Below are positions 29,589 through 42,140 of a stretch of 64,000 nucleotides of DNA, one piece after another. The notes below the pieces were generated by a model, which saw only the letters and a program-made list of their open reading frames with translations, was not told where the DNA came from and did not search any database. A program made the position numbers and the translations under genes. Where the stretch lies: positions 186,001 through 250,000 of the forward strand of contig NW_024067990.1 in NCBI RefSeq assembly GCF_009389715.1, written 5' to 3'. The stretch's first letter is position 1; every line of letters starts with the position of its first letter. This DNA comes from Phoenix dactylifera (taxonomy: Eukaryota; Streptophyta; Magnoliopsida; Arecales; Arecaceae).

Positions 29589-32500
29589 ATGAAATTCGGC
29601 AAGGATTTCCGGAACCACCTGGAGGAGACGCTGCCGGAATGGAGGGACAAGTTCCTGTGCTACAAGCCCCTCAAGAAGCTCATCAAGCACCTCCCTCCCG
29701 ACCCCAACCCCCATCCCGTCGACGCCGGCGCCCCCCGCCCCTGGGTCGGCCTCGAGGAGTGGTTCGTCCGAATCCTCAACGAGGAGCTTGACAAATTCAA
29801 CGACTTCTACGTCGACAAGGAGGAGGAATTCGTCATCCGCTTGCAGGTGAGCCAGGTCTCACAACCCTTCCTGCGATCTTATTATCTTGTCCGTCCACCC
29901 TCTCTCCTTCCCTGCTCCTCTGCGCTAGCGGATCTCATCTAGCATCAGGGTTGATAACGAAGATGATATGACGGTCTTAATTCGCATGTTGCGTCGTGCT
30001 TCCTTTTCATTCTTCTGAGAAGAAAAAGGAAAGAAACTTGCTTAGTTTATTTGATTTTATCATCATCGTCGTCATCAATTCATCATCGAGGGATAGATAG
30101 GTTGTATCGTTGATTACTGTTTCCGTGATATCATTTTTTTGGATTGGGTCAAGGGGAAATCCAGAGGTTTAGATATAGGGGGGAATATTCAATGATGAGT
30201 CCGAGAGGGGGTGGGGATTCCTGTTAAAGAAGATAAAAAAGAGTCTAGGGGAGATATGTCGATGGGACCGATTTATTTCAGAGTGGTGGAGGATCATCTG
30301 GTGCTTGTGAGAGCTCAGCGCACGGGAATAAAAGAAGTTGCTCGCTGGAGAGATCTAAACCCGGCATTATCTGCCTTAAAGAGTTATGTTGGAACCTTCT
30401 CTCACTGATTCTGAGGGCTCCAAGCATCCTAGCTTTAGAGTGAAGTTGCGGATGAGCCGATGAATCTCCAGTCCCTCGTCTTTAATGTGGTTTTAGTGCT
30501 ATCTGCCTTACCTGGGGATGAGAACAATCAGCAACTGAATATATATCTACGTGATTTCTCCAAACCTGAGCGGAACAATGAGTTAATTGGTATTCCACTA
30601 GAGGATGATAGTTGGTCTTTATGCCAAGGGATGCTTCCGATGGTAGAGAATAGAGAGGCTTCTGATCTTTACATAAACAGGCTTCCAGCACCTAGTTCTG
30701 ACCATAAATTTGGATTTGGTTGATCTAAATAGAGTTGTTCTGGTTATGAATGTAATCAGAATTACATGGGGCATAGATGCATGGTTGGGTGAAGGGGAAC
30801 TGTCTTTTTCTACCCTTCTCAGTGTTCTCCTCTCTATTAATGCCGGTCACCGATAAGTTTGAGATCTCAGTTTATCCTTCAAGACAATTATTTCCTTTTG
30901 TCTCTTTTAAGCTACAACAGTTTCTATGTTGAAATGATCCCATCTTTTCTTTTCTTTTTTTCTTTGTCCTTGTTTCTTTGCCCCAAAAGATGCCTTGATT
31001 TGGATGGCAATGACAACTAGAGAATTTTAGATTCTCTCTGTGGCAGGAGCTAGTTAAAAATCATTATTTGTCGTATGTTACAATTGCCATGACGTTGTTT
31101 TAAATAATCTTTCAATCAAATATATTGATGAAGTATCATGCACCATGGGCACTATTTAGTTGCCTTTCTTTTAAGGCTGCTTGTCTGCTTGATGTTCTCT
31201 TGGTGGCATATTGGCACTGTTGCAGATGCATAGTCTGTTTTTTTAGCGTGTTGCTTCACTGTAGTGGATATAGTGCTGATCAAGGTCTGTCGTATGGACT
31301 GTATCGTATCATACCAGTAATGTACTAGTATAATATTAAGGTTCGATTTGGTATATCAGTCGAACCAGTCCGTACTGGTCCAAACACCAAGCAGATCACA
31401 TACTTCTCGGTACTGCTCGAAATCAGTATGTCTACCATACCGTACCGACCTGTGCCACTCAGTTTTAGGCTATACCATGATAAAGATGAAAAAAGGGATG
31501 GGGTGTGTACCGTACCATATGGTACCGATTCTATCATACCGAATCAATAACGTATTGATGCAATATCTGGTAACGAAATTTTTGACCTTGGTGGTGTTAA
31601 GAAAAAAGGAGTACGATAAGTTGCTGAGTAGCATGTTGAGTTACTTAAAGATAATTCAAATGGTACAAGAAATGGCTTTGGAGAGAAGAGATAGAATGGA
31701 GACAAATTTCCTAGTTAGGTTTCCTTGTTTCTTAGGCAATTGGTAGGAGAGGAAGTAGTTCAAAGATGATTAGGGATGGTGGTATTGGATGTGACAAAAT
31801 AAAGGTGAAGCGAGGAGAAGGTTTGATGAAGATCATCATGATTTGTTAGCAAGATGTTGTCAAGACTTGAGCTAAATTATAGACAGTTGGAAACGAATCT
31901 ATGTTATCCAGACCCTTGGGCTTATGCTAAAGTTCTTGTTTCTGACAGTCAGAAATCCATACCTGTATGACACCTGCATATGGATCAAGAAGAAGATATT
32001 TTTAAAGATTAAAAGGATTGACACTTAGACATGTACATGAACCCAACACTCGTTCTCAAGCCTATGTAACATAAAAAGACCTACACTGGGAAGTGAAAAT
32101 TGCATTCTCATTTATGCAAAGAGGAAATACGATAGTACTTTATTCTTACATACATTCTTTACCATTTTATGGATAAGATGTTGGGATCTTTTTAACTGTA
32201 GTGTGATGGCACTGTCTTTTAGAAGAATCTGATTGTTATCTTCATTTCCCTTGCCCAAGAATGATGATGCATGTGATTCTTTAGAGCTTTATGAGTCGCT
32301 GGTTTATTAATAGAGCTTATGGAATAATCTTGGAAGTCCTAGCTGATGTTGGAAAATACTTAGCATGCTAATTTAAAGTAACTGATGTTCATTTATTATT
32401 GCTCTGTCATCAATAATATCTTTATAGCCTATATATTACTGCACAAGAAGTAGATTTAAAAATAAAAATGGCCATATATTAAGAAGGGTCTGCTCTTTTA

Positions 32501-34970
32501 GTGCCAAATGATATATTGGCACCGATGCAAAAATGATGATGCATGTGATTTCTTACAGATTTATGAGTCGCTGGTCTATTAATGGAGCTTATGGAATAAT
32601 CTTGGAAGTCCTAGCTGATGTTGGAAAAGACTTGGCATGCTAATGTAAAGTAATTGATGTTCATCTATTAATGCTCTGTCATCAGTAATATCTTTATAGC
32701 CTATGTATTACTGCACAAGAAGTAGAATTAAAAATAAAAATGGCCATATATTAAAAAGTGTCTGCTCTTTTGGTGCCAAATGGTATATTGGCACCGACGC
32801 TGCACCACAAATACTACGTCACCCTCGTCAAAAAAAAAAGGTTGATACTCTTAACCTGCAACATATGCGTTGCTTTCCTCTCCAATATGGGAGCATGGAA
32901 TGGGAGGTCCAGATAGTATACATTTCTAATATTTTGTCTAATTTGGTGCCAAATCAAATGCACTTCGAATAAGGAGTGCAAGTTAAGATACAATGGAAAC
33001 TGGGATAGATATTGATTGCTTGCCACCTTCTTATCCTCATTCCTGCTGCTAGTTAGGGCAAATCATAATCTTCTAGAAGCAAAAGCAATGAAGTAATTCC
33101 TTGACTTGCTCGAACTGAGATCCCTACGCAGAGTAGGAAACTGGTTGCTTCATCTTCCTTTGCATGTAAATTGTTGTTTTTGGAAGCAATTAAGAAATGT
33201 TCAGGAGAGCAACCTTATTGGAAGCTGGGCTGCACCAAAGAATCTGAGTTGACTGCTTAACTCACCTTAAAATCTAATCCCATTTCGAAAGTTCTGTAAT
33301 TTCTGGGGACCACCTTTTAAGGAGGACAAATAGTTCTGACTGAATAAACACATCCCTTCTTATCCTTCAACATTGTTTCCCTTGAAACGATTCTAATTAA
33401 ATAGTTCTTATCCTATCCACATTATGACCTTCCATTTAGGAGCATAGCCACTTCGCTGCCCACTTTGCCAAATATTCTGCCTTAGCTTTGATTTTATGAC
33501 TTCCTAACAAAAACCTTTCTGGATTTTCTCTTATTTGGACCATAAAAGTGGTTAAAGAATAGATTAGGAGATTGGGGAAAAGGTAGAAGGGTAAAGATAG
33601 CCTGCACTCAGAGGCAAAAAGTTTCCTCATCTGGAAAGCCGCTCATTGAACCCTTGAAGTTAAGACGCGAAGATTCAAATCACAATATTTTAAGCTCATA
33701 CTCATGGAGGAGCCTAAGGCCTTAGTACTGTAACACAACCTTCATAGATAAAGTTAGTATTAGCTACAAGTCTACAATTTTTCTTTGCATTTACAAATCT
33801 ATGCTTTCTATTCTTATCCACTGGCAATTCTAGTTTCCACCAGCAATTCTAGTTTGATGCCTACTATTTTAACCTAATAGGTTTTGAGTATTGCCATTTA
33901 CTCATTTATTAACTTGATATTGGATTTAGGGTTGCTCCGTAGCCAGTCAATAGTATATATGTATATCAATTGCATTGATGTTTCACTATTTATCTGTTGT
34001 TACAGACATCGATGTCAATGCCAGCTGAAATTCTTTTGATATTCATCCTTTTGACAAGGTTATTTTGCAATTGCAAAATTGTCAACTTGGGTAAAAATTT
34101 CAGAGCCAATAAACATTATTTGCTCCAGTTTATCTCTGTGATGGACATGCATTTTCATCTTGACTCTTGCTTAAGGAACAAGACACCCCTTCCCCCCTCC
34201 TCTCCTTTTATCTCTAGACATAATTCCTTTTTGTTTTCTGATGCTTTCTTGTAGGAGCTTAAGGAAAGGATTGAGAGGGTGAGGGCTAGCAAAAATGGAG
34301 CTTTTACATCTGAAAGTAAATTCAGTGAGGAGATGTTGGAGATCCGTAAAGCCTTTGTGACTATCCATGGGGAGATGGTGCTTTTGAAGAACTATAGCTC
34401 GCTTAATTTTGCAGGTACATCTTAGTATTCCATATTCCTGACCAGCTCGTCATGTATTAAGAAAAGCCAAAAGATTCTCAAAGCTCCATTCTTTTAACAG
34501 GACTAGTGAAGATACTAAAAAAGTATGACAAGAGAACTGGGGGATTGCTGAGTCTGCGTTTCACTCAACGTGCACTTCATCAGCCCTTCTTCACAACAGA
34601 ACCCCTCACACGGTTAGTCCGTGAGTGTGAAGCCAATCTTGAACTTCTCTTTCCGTTGGAAGCAGAGGTCATTGAATCAGGTTCAGCGGAAAAGAGGGAG
34701 ACATCTGATGGTATGCGTAACCCAGAGGCTTCATCAGTTCAAGAGGATACCATGGATGTGTATCGAAGCACCCTAGCTGCAATGAAAGCAATACAAGGCC
34801 TTCGCAAAGCAAGCTCCACCTATAATCCTTTATCTCTTGCACAGTTCTTCCATGGCCAAGATGGTGATGATGGTTCTGGAGCTATTACAGCTGAAAACTC
34901 GGCTTCCAACTCTCTGACAACCTCGCAGAATCAAGATGTTGATCAAGAGAGTGTACATTCTGGTGACTAG
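29589..34970 (+). CDS. SPX1-like: SPX domain-containing protein, class I (SPX1/SPX2 type)
   Basis: Exons 29589-29846, 34255-34414 and 34501-34970 join in phase to give 295 aa, the size of plant stand-alone SPX proteins. These nuclear proteins bind inositol pyrophosphates when phosphate is sufficient and then sequester PHR transcription factors. The N-terminus [20 protein letters not shown] is the canonical SPX start. Tyr25 and Lys29 in [14 protein letters not shown] correspond to ligand-binding residues, and the basic helix [11 protein letters not shown] (143-153) completes the pocket. There is no EXS, RING or MFS domain, which excludes PHO1, NLA and SPX-MFS proteins. The C-terminal tail is acidic and Ser-rich. 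Intron 1 is 4.4 kb and carries repeats plus a third P1BS-like site. P1BS sites upstream suggest PHR control. Confidence 0.92.
30183..30190. promoter_or_regulatory. P1BS-like motif in SPX intron 1
   Basis: GAATATTC fits GNATATNC about 340 bp into the first intron. A single match of this short motif can be chance, so the call is weaker than for the promoter pair. Confidence 0.4.
31265..31570. repeat. Palindromic 'GGTACCG'-rich repeat in SPX intron 1
   Basis: Interleaved direct and inverted forms of accgtaccatatggtaccg, gtcgtatggactgtatcgta and accagtccgtactggtcc fill about 300 bp. Similar words occur at 38990-39010, 50790-50830 and 51960-52020. It looks like a dispersed, foldback-type repeat family. 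I could not define the ends. Confidence 0.5.
32260..32803 (+). repeat. Tandem duplication, 272 bp x 2, in SPX intron 1
   Basis: Copy 1 (32260-32531) and copy 2 (32532-32803) share long stretches such as ggaataatcttggaagtcct and actgcacaagaagtaga. They differ at scattered bases, so the duplication is not recent. Confidence 0.88.
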
Positions 34971-35821
34971 TAGTTAGGAAGTTGTTACGCTTTGACATTG
35001 AACAATCTAAACACTTTCAGTTTTATGCTTCTGATAACTCAACGAGAGTCAGGTGTCCGGGATGAACTAATAATTCCATGTGGACATCAACTGTTGATGA
35101 AGGTGCACGTTTATTTCTGTCAGCCTTTTTTTCCGTATTATTTGTGCTTTTGCAAATGTTGCCAGAACGCATTTCCCTAACGTTCCCAAGTGACTTGGGT
35201 GGAATCAGGCCTTGGTAAGTCTCACTATCAAATATATGGGTTCCATTTGTTTTTGCCCCTACGCCTTAATTGGGATCCTTGCAAACAGAAATAACGCGTC
35301 TTTTTGTGGATTTGGTTGCTGAGACCTCGAGCTCTCCTTCACTCTCATAGTCAGTTGTCTGGGTTTCTCCTGGTGTTTCTCTAATGTGTTCAGATCGTGC
35401 AATATCTTCCTCCTACTGTGCTCAGCTTCTTATTACCAAGAACAACCTCTTAGTATCCTCCTTTTGATGTTGGAATCTCTATTTTTGGCTGCTTGATCTT
35501 GTGCCACAGGCAACTTCTTGTAGATTCCTTTCGTCTTGGCCTCCTAATTTCGCTATGCAGGCTCGGGGGGCTCCGGTCTAGCCCTCCTTCCCGGGTTCAA
35601 AGTAGGATGTATGGTAGAGCTCAATGTCATCACCTTGGCACCTAAAAGTTTGGACTCACGCGGACCAGGGCCGTTCCTCACAACTCTTCGGCTCATCCAA
35701 TGGTAGCGATCAGCGAAGCGAAAGAAGCGGGTTAAGGCGTCCCCATCAAGCAGCATTCATTTCCTCTTTCGGCGGTGGCGAAAATCGCCGATGTGGTAAT
35801 GCTAATGCTGCTGCAGGAGGT
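34971..35821 (+). other. SPX 3' UTR and mTERF upstream region
   Basis: The stretch after the SPX stop is T-rich and probably 3' UTR. From about 35,540 the sequence becomes the 5' flank of the mTERF gene. An in-frame ATG at 35624 would add 66 residues to that protein, but they are not organelle-targeting-like. Confidence 0.45.
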
Positions 35822-37090
35822 ATGCGAGCAGCAGGAGCCGCCCTCTTCACTCGCCTCCTTTTCGTTCGCTGCCGCTCCTCTATCCTCGTCCCCCCTCCTA
35901 CTCCTCCTACTCCTATTAGCGGCGGCGGCGGTGGATCCGTTGGCCCTATCTTCCTCCTCTCCACCGGCGGCGCCCCTTGTTTTTCCCCTTCCTCCTCTTT
36001 TTATTTCTCCTCCGTCGCTTCCTCCAACCCGGCTGATGCTGGTGAAGGCGTCGATCCTGAAACCCTAAACAACGGCCTCGGCCTGCCTTCCCCGTCCCAA
36101 GATGAAGGAGGAGGACCCTCCTCCACGGACGCCGCCGATGTGTTCCGGCGGTGGGGATGCACCGAGTCCGAGGTGTTCCAGATCCTGGACCGCCGCCCCG
36201 CCCTCCGCCGCGTGAGCCTCCCGGCCCTCCAGTCCAATCTCCAGGTACTGCGCGGCCTCGGCGTGCTCGGCCCGGACCTCGTCCGTATCATCACCTGCCG
36301 CCCCCGCTTCCTCTTTGGCAGCCTCGCCCTCGGCCTCGATGGCCGCCTCGACTTCCTCCGCACCCTCTTCCCCTACGATGCCGCCCTCCGCCGCGCCGTC
36401 GTCCGCAACCCCTCCCTCCTCACCTACGACGTCGATCGCACCATGCGCCCCTGCGTCCAGCTGTACGAGGCCCTCGGCGTCGCCCGCCGCGACCTTGGCC
36501 GCCTCCTCGTCTCCCGCCCCACCATCATCCCCCGCTCCTCCCTCAACGACGAGAAGCTCGACCTCGTCCGCCGCACCTGCCTCCCCGCCACCGCCGCCAT
36601 GTACAAGTACGCCCTCTCTATCGTCGCCGTCTCCCGCCTCGAGACCCTCCGCGCCAAGCTGGCCAACCTCGAGAAGTTCGGCTTCTCGCCCGACGAGGTG
36701 ATGGGGCTCTTCGCCCGCACCCCCAACGTTCTCACCCTCTCCATCGACAAGGTCCAGCGGAACATGACGTACATCGTGGGGACCATGAAGCTCCCGGCCC
36801 GCATCGTCCTCGACGAGCCCCTCCTCCTCTACTGCAACCTCGACAAGGTGCTCAGGCCCCGGTACCTGCTCGGCCTCAAGCTGCAGGAGATGGGCCTCGA
36901 GCCCCGCATCAAGGGGCCCGCACTCGTCACGGCGATGAGGATGCAGGAACCGCGCTTCCTCAAGGTATTCGTGCGGTGCCACCTGGAGGACGTCGCCGGG
37001 GCCCTCATGGAGTATTACGCCAGCGTCAAGGGGTCGGGACGGTTGGCAGAGTCGTCACGCTCGGTCAAGCACAAGGGCTTCCCCTTCTAA
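35822..37090 (+). CDS. Mitochondrial transcription termination factor (mTERF) family protein
   Basis: This intronless 422-aa protein has an Arg/Ala/Ser-rich, acid-poor N-terminus (MRAAGAALFTRLLFVRCRSS) typical of an organelle transit peptide. I chose ATG 35822 for that reason. An in-frame ATG at 35624 exists upstream. Residues about 105-395 form a chain of mTERF motifs, each with a Pro-containing loop: QILDRRPALRRVSLP, IITCRPRFLFG, AVVRNPSLLTYDVDR, LLVSRPTIIPRS, LFARTPNVLTLSIDK and VLDEPLLLYCNLDKVLRPR. The family binds nucleic acid in plastids or mitochondria and affects transcription, splicing or ribosome assembly. Which organelle and which target cannot be told from sequence alone. The coding region is very GC- and C-rich at third positions, unlike its flanks, as is common for monocot intronless genes. 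Confidence 0.92.
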   Translation: MRAAGAALFTRLLFVRCRSSILVPPPTPPTPISGGGGGSVGPIFLLSTGGAPCFSPSSSFYFSSVASSNPADAGEGVDPETLNNGLGLPSPSQDEGGGPSSTDAADVFRRWGCTESEVFQILDRRPALRRVSLPALQSNLQVLRGLGVLGPDLVRIITCRPRFLFGSLALGLDGRLDFLRTLFPYDAALRRAVVRNPSLLTYDVDRTMRPCVQLYEALGVARRDLGRLLVSRPTIIPRSSLNDEKLDLVRRTCLPATAAMYKYALSIVAVSRLETLRAKLANLEKFGFSPDEVMGLFARTPNVLTLSIDKVQRNMTYIVGTMKLPARIVLDEPLLLYCNLDKVLRPRYLLGLKLQEMGLEPRIKGPALVTAMRMQEPRFLKVFVRCHLEDVAGALMEYYASVKGSGRLAESSRSVKHKGFPF

Positions 37091-38989
37091 TTATAAGGAT
37101 ATAAACTTCGCTCCGGCAGGCCAAGCTGCTCCGATCAGTTGCAGTAAGCATCTTATCAGTTCTTCGTTTTCATTCTTTTAGTTAGCTTGATGGCTGAATC
37201 AAGCAGACCATGCTTCTAAAACAATTAGGTATTCAAAATTCTTTCACTGCAGTAGAGCTGGAAGAGTGGTCTTCGACTCTCTTGCTCTGCGCTTCTGTCA
37301 GTGCAGCAGGAAGAAGCTGGTGATAGAGACATACACAGCTGGCTATTTCCTGTCATAATCCGAGAACTGCAAAGAGCATGCATTGTAATCATTGCTATGC
37401 ATATGACCTATTAGCTGACATCAAGCAAACTCTATTACTTAAACTTTGTGTCAGTATGAGGAGCATATCATAAGGCAAATTGCTTACATGTTCACTATCA
37501 TAATTTAAAACATGATAGGCAACAGATATGAGTGACAAATCTTAGTTCTCTCTCTCGTCTCTTCTTTTTTTAAATTTCACTGTAGCCTTGCTTCTTTAAT
37601 TCGTCAAGCAGACCTTATCAGGGTTTGTTCTGCTGTAAACTGGCAACTTGTTTGAAAATTAAGAATGTAAGCTGGTTCCAAGAGGTCCTGTTGAATTTAT
37701 CCTAGCAACCCTAGTATCTGGCCAGATTTTTTTGATTTTTCAATATATGTTTGTCAAATTATTGTCTCTATTGCCAAATTCTATATGTGCATGTTAGATA
37801 TGCTCTCGAGTTATCATGCATCTTGAGAAGGGTCAGCATAGAACTGTGTTGTAGACCCAAGATACGCTAGTTTTATACATATTGAAAAATATACACCAGA
37901 ACGTGTATCACCAACTATATGAAACTATGCAATGTGGAATTTTGAATGCACTACATTTCGGCATTTAAATAATAGTGTATCAAGAGACACTTCTTTTTAA
38001 CAAGTACACAAGTCTTAGGCTGCATTTGATTGCAAAAGAGTTTAAGATAGGATTGCTATTTATATTCCCATGTTGAATTGTCATTCCTAGAATAAGGAAC
38101 AAGCCTGAGAAGAAAATATATTGTGAGATCAAATTCCCTCATTTCGTAGGAATGACCAGTACTTTCTACACTTGCCCAAGGGGAAAATGGTTAAATCATG
38201 GATTTGTTTATCCCATTTTTTCGACACTCACTAGGGTGGGTCATGATCAAGTCAGTATTGCACATAACAATTGTGGCAGATAGCTAAGCGCATCTGCCTA
38301 ATATGACTGGGTACATGTTGATGTAGATCATATAGGCTGCAGGCCTTACATGTATTAATAGATGATATTGTATGATACGCTATATAACGCTATTTAAATT
38401 ATACTGTAAAATATAACTAGGACATAATATATCTAGGACATAATATAAATACATGATGCCCATATGATTTTAGATTGTAATAAGGATAGTCAGCCACTTA
38501 CTATTGGCACTTCTACCTTTTGGCCTTTAATAGGTGGTACCCTATTACCAATACTAGGAGCCACATAGTGATGAGCAAATTGTGGCATTACATTTCTGAT
38601 GCTGGACCTTGGAGAAGTAGAGGAGATGATACAAGGGCAATCGCAAAATATAGGCTTGCCACCCATGAGGACTCCTCCACGGGAATAAGAATAAGAAAAC
38701 CTTAGAAGATCACGCTTCTTAACTCTAAGATGATAATTTAGTTCCAAACAACTTGTCCCTTTCATTTTGATAGTACCACCATATATAGGCACAAGCATTA
38801 GATATATCCACGGTTCTAATGCAATTAATAAGACAATTAATTCATCCTTGACTTGAAAGGGATGAATGTACAACATACCAAAAGGCATAAAAAAACTAAT
38901 AAAAGACAACATATAAGACATTTATTATACACTTAATTACTTGTAATAAAGGTTTTCTAGATCAGTACTGGAGCTTGTACCAGCTGGCA

Positions 38990-39263
38990 ATTAGTTTAGT
39001 ATGGTATGGTCCGTACCGTACCTTACTGGAGCATATTGAAACAAGGAGAGAGAGGGGGAGAGGGAGGGGGAAAGGGAGGAGGGAGAGGGAGGGTGAGAGG
39101 AGGAGGGAGAGGAAGAGGGAGAGAGTAGGGGGGGGGGGGGGGGGCGGCTCACTTGGCTAGACTTCGACAGATTTGGACGGGCTTCAAGGGCTTTGCAACG
39201 AGGGAGAGAGGTCGGAGAGAAGCCGAATCTGGAGGAGGGCTTTGACGGGCTTCGTGGGCTTTG

Positions 39264-39303
<40 letters not shown>

Positions 39304-39560
39304 CTAGATCTAGAGGAGGAGGGCTTCATTGGACTTCGAGAGCTTTGCGACGAAGAAAGAAGGTCAGATTCGATGATGAGGGCTTTGAGCGAACCCTAAC
39401 AATGAGTGGGGCCACGGGAGGAGGTGGGAGAGGGAGAGAGGGGAGGCTAGGGTTCGAAGTGTTAGGAGAGCTAGATGAGAGAGGGAGGGTGATCATCTCG
39501 CTTCGAACCTTTGAATCTTACTAGTAACCGAGCAGTCTAGTTTAGTATGCCCTAGAGCAG
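38990..39560. repeat. GA-rich element with GGTAC-type ends
   Basis: It begins with tatggtatggtccgtaccgtac, continues as a (GA/GGGA)n-rich body including a run of 17 G at 39128-39144 and an (AG)n run at 39267-39302, and ends near agcagtctagtttagtatgc. The purine-rich body next to ggtacc-type words is mirrored by the CT-rich block around 51,770-51,960. It is possibly one dispersed repeat family. Confidence 0.45.
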
Positions 39561-41326
39561 GTAGTTCGGCATGACTTTCCAGACCTTGCTTTAATTAACA
39601 GCATGATTAATGCATGGGTTTAATAATTTAGAGAAGTACAAAATCCAGCTTAAGGGACACACTTTCTTATTTGTTCTTCTATGTTCTACTTTTTCTTTTT
39701 TGCACATATATATTTTTATGAGTGGTTGCTGCTGCTTAAATATCTGCTCTTTAAATGGCTTTGAGTGCTGAATCAAGGCTTTTTATTCAATGTTTGTAAA
39801 TTGGAGTCTTGATATTGTATCAGAATGAGTCTAAAACTTTGAACTCATATCCAATCATCAACCTTACTTTTTATTGTTCCCCTTCCATGTTGATTCTCTT
39901 ACCTTTCTTCTTCTCTTTTTAGTTGCAAATGTAGAAACTTTTATGGTGACATCAATCTCGAGGTTGTGTTCTTACACTATATATGTCACCTTTAAGGCAC
40001 GAAAATGAGTAGGATCCTTGTCAGCTCATGTTCATCCAAAATTTTGAAGACCAAATGTTGTTGTCCTATGATATTGCGGAACCTATCTTGGATAATCAAA
40101 ACCTATAAAGGTTATCTGAAATTTAAAATGTTCTGCAGCCATATTAAAGGGAGGAGGATAAGAAAGGAAAAGGACAAAAACTTTTCTCTAAGACATGGGC
40201 TTAACTTTCTCCTACAGGCATATTTGATAATTACTTGAACTGAAGAAACCCAAACATATATTCATCCTACCTTTTGTACTGAACTTATGAACAAAGGAAC
40301 AATGTTGTCAAAGGAACTCTAGGTGCTTGCCTTGGTGCTTGGGCTTGCCAAGGCAACACCTAAGCACCTCAACAATCCCCGAGAGAGGCGAATTTGCTAA
40401 GGAGATGCCTAGGCGAGCGCTTAGGAGAAAACAGGGGGTGATCGGCGAGCACCTCTTCGATGTCCAACAATATTCTTCCTGTCCTCTTTAATCATTCTTT
40501 AAAGCTTTCTTAGCTTTATTTTGACATTGATTTTGGTCTATTGGAGCCCTAATTAAAGGCTACTCTAGGATGTTCAGTGACTTATTTTTGTTGACTTTTG
40601 TTTATAACATGTTATAGAAAGTGGTATTTTTTATACGATGTTTCAAAAGATGTAAAATACGATATCTAATGTTCAAGATGATTATGACTTAGAATGCTGA
40701 GGCCTGAACAGTTAATCTTATAATATTTGCTTTCTTCAAATCTTGTTACCTAGAAACTTCATTTTTAAGCTGTCTGGAAGTGCCGACACTTTTGGACACT
40801 TGAATATGGCAAGACAAGACATGACATAGTTGGACATTCCACTTTGAAGTGTCCTACCGATGTCAGCAAAAAGTGTCCAACACTTAGATTTTTTTTTGGT
40901 TTTTTTGGACTGTCATGCAGAAAAATCTTTGTTTTCAATGTTGGCCCCTTTCAATGAAGTGTCATTAAGTTTTTCTAGACACTTCAAGAAATGTCCTTAT
41001 GTTTTTCTAGACACCTCAAGAAAAGGTTCTTATGTTTGTAATATAAAGTTGTCAATGTTATATGGATGTCTAAAACAAATTATCATTGAATTTTTAATAT
41101 AAAGCTATCATAATTATATGAACATTTTAAGCGAAACGTCATATATTTTAAATTAGATATATCACAAGTAGTTATCGTTTTATGTATCTTAACACATCAT
41201 AGATGAATTTAGAAAATAAATTAAAAAACTTGCAAAGCCATGGGTATTCTATTAATTTATTTGTTAAATAGCATCTAAAATTTTAAGTTTCTTTTTTTTT
41301 GAATAATAGTCAAAAGACACGAGCAC

Positions 41327-41420
41327 ATGACAAAAATACGTACATACATACATACACAAAAAGACTCAAACTACACGCACACATATATGTATGTGTGTGT
41401 GTATATAGAGAGAGAGAGGG
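41327..41420. repeat. Microsatellite (acat)n / (tg)n / (ag)n
   Basis: Runs of acatacatacat, tgtgtgtgtgt and gagagagaga lie within about 95 bp. Confidence 0.8.
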
Positions 41421-41929
41421 AATTTGCACGTCTTGAGAGAAGAATGTATCTACTCTTCTCGATTCCAAAATCAATAACGAGACATCCAAATCAAATATCT
41501 ATGTTGATCATAATCTATACCACTAAAAATGCCTAGAAACAAAATTAATGTATTTTGGTGGTTTTTTAGACACTGCATTATATGGACACAAAATTGAACA
41601 ATTAAAATAATATGAGACTATGTTTTGCTATGTTCTAAATATCAAAATCGGTTGACTTGTATATATGTATGTATGTAATTTTTCTTATCTTCTCCAAATG
41701 ATAAGGAGAAAAATAAATTGAGTCAAAAGAAAATGCTATTTTGGAGTTTTATCAACAATTTGCTTGTGTAGGTGGAAATCCGGTATTTTCTGAGTCCTTA
41801 TGTAAGAAATTACAAAAGAATTTTTTTCAATAAAGATGTGAATTAGGAAGGATTGGTCAACGAAGTATGAACCGAAAATTGAATCTTGATATACCTCAAA
41901 ACAATACATTTTTGTTACTATTGCATACG

Positions 41930-42140
41930 TGCATGCATGCATACATACATATTTGTATGCATCAAAATCGGTCGACTAATATGTATCAAAATTGGTTGAC
42001 TTGTATGTATACATGCTCTAGACCCAAAATTTAGAGAACAACGCGAGGTGGCATTTGTTGATTCTAGCATACATACATACATACGTACATCCATGCATAC
42101 ATCTATATGTAGCATACATGCATGCATGCATGCTGTGTAT
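41930..42140. repeat. Microsatellite-rich stretch (catg/cata)n
   Basis: Several runs of gcatgcatgcat and acatacatacat are separated by the duplicated phrase atcaaaatcggtcgact / atcaaaattggttgact. Confidence 0.75.

Noticed and set aside
36065-36982. Long antisense frame over the mTERF gene
   Set aside because: Glu/Gly/Ala-rich translation is typical of the reverse strand of GC3-rich plant genes, with no family features. The sense frame has clear mTERF motifs.
38490-38921. 143-codon minus-strand open frame in AT-rich intergenic DNA
   Set aside because: No recognisable domain, no supporting splice structure or GC shift, and the surroundings are repeats. Left unannotated as a gene.
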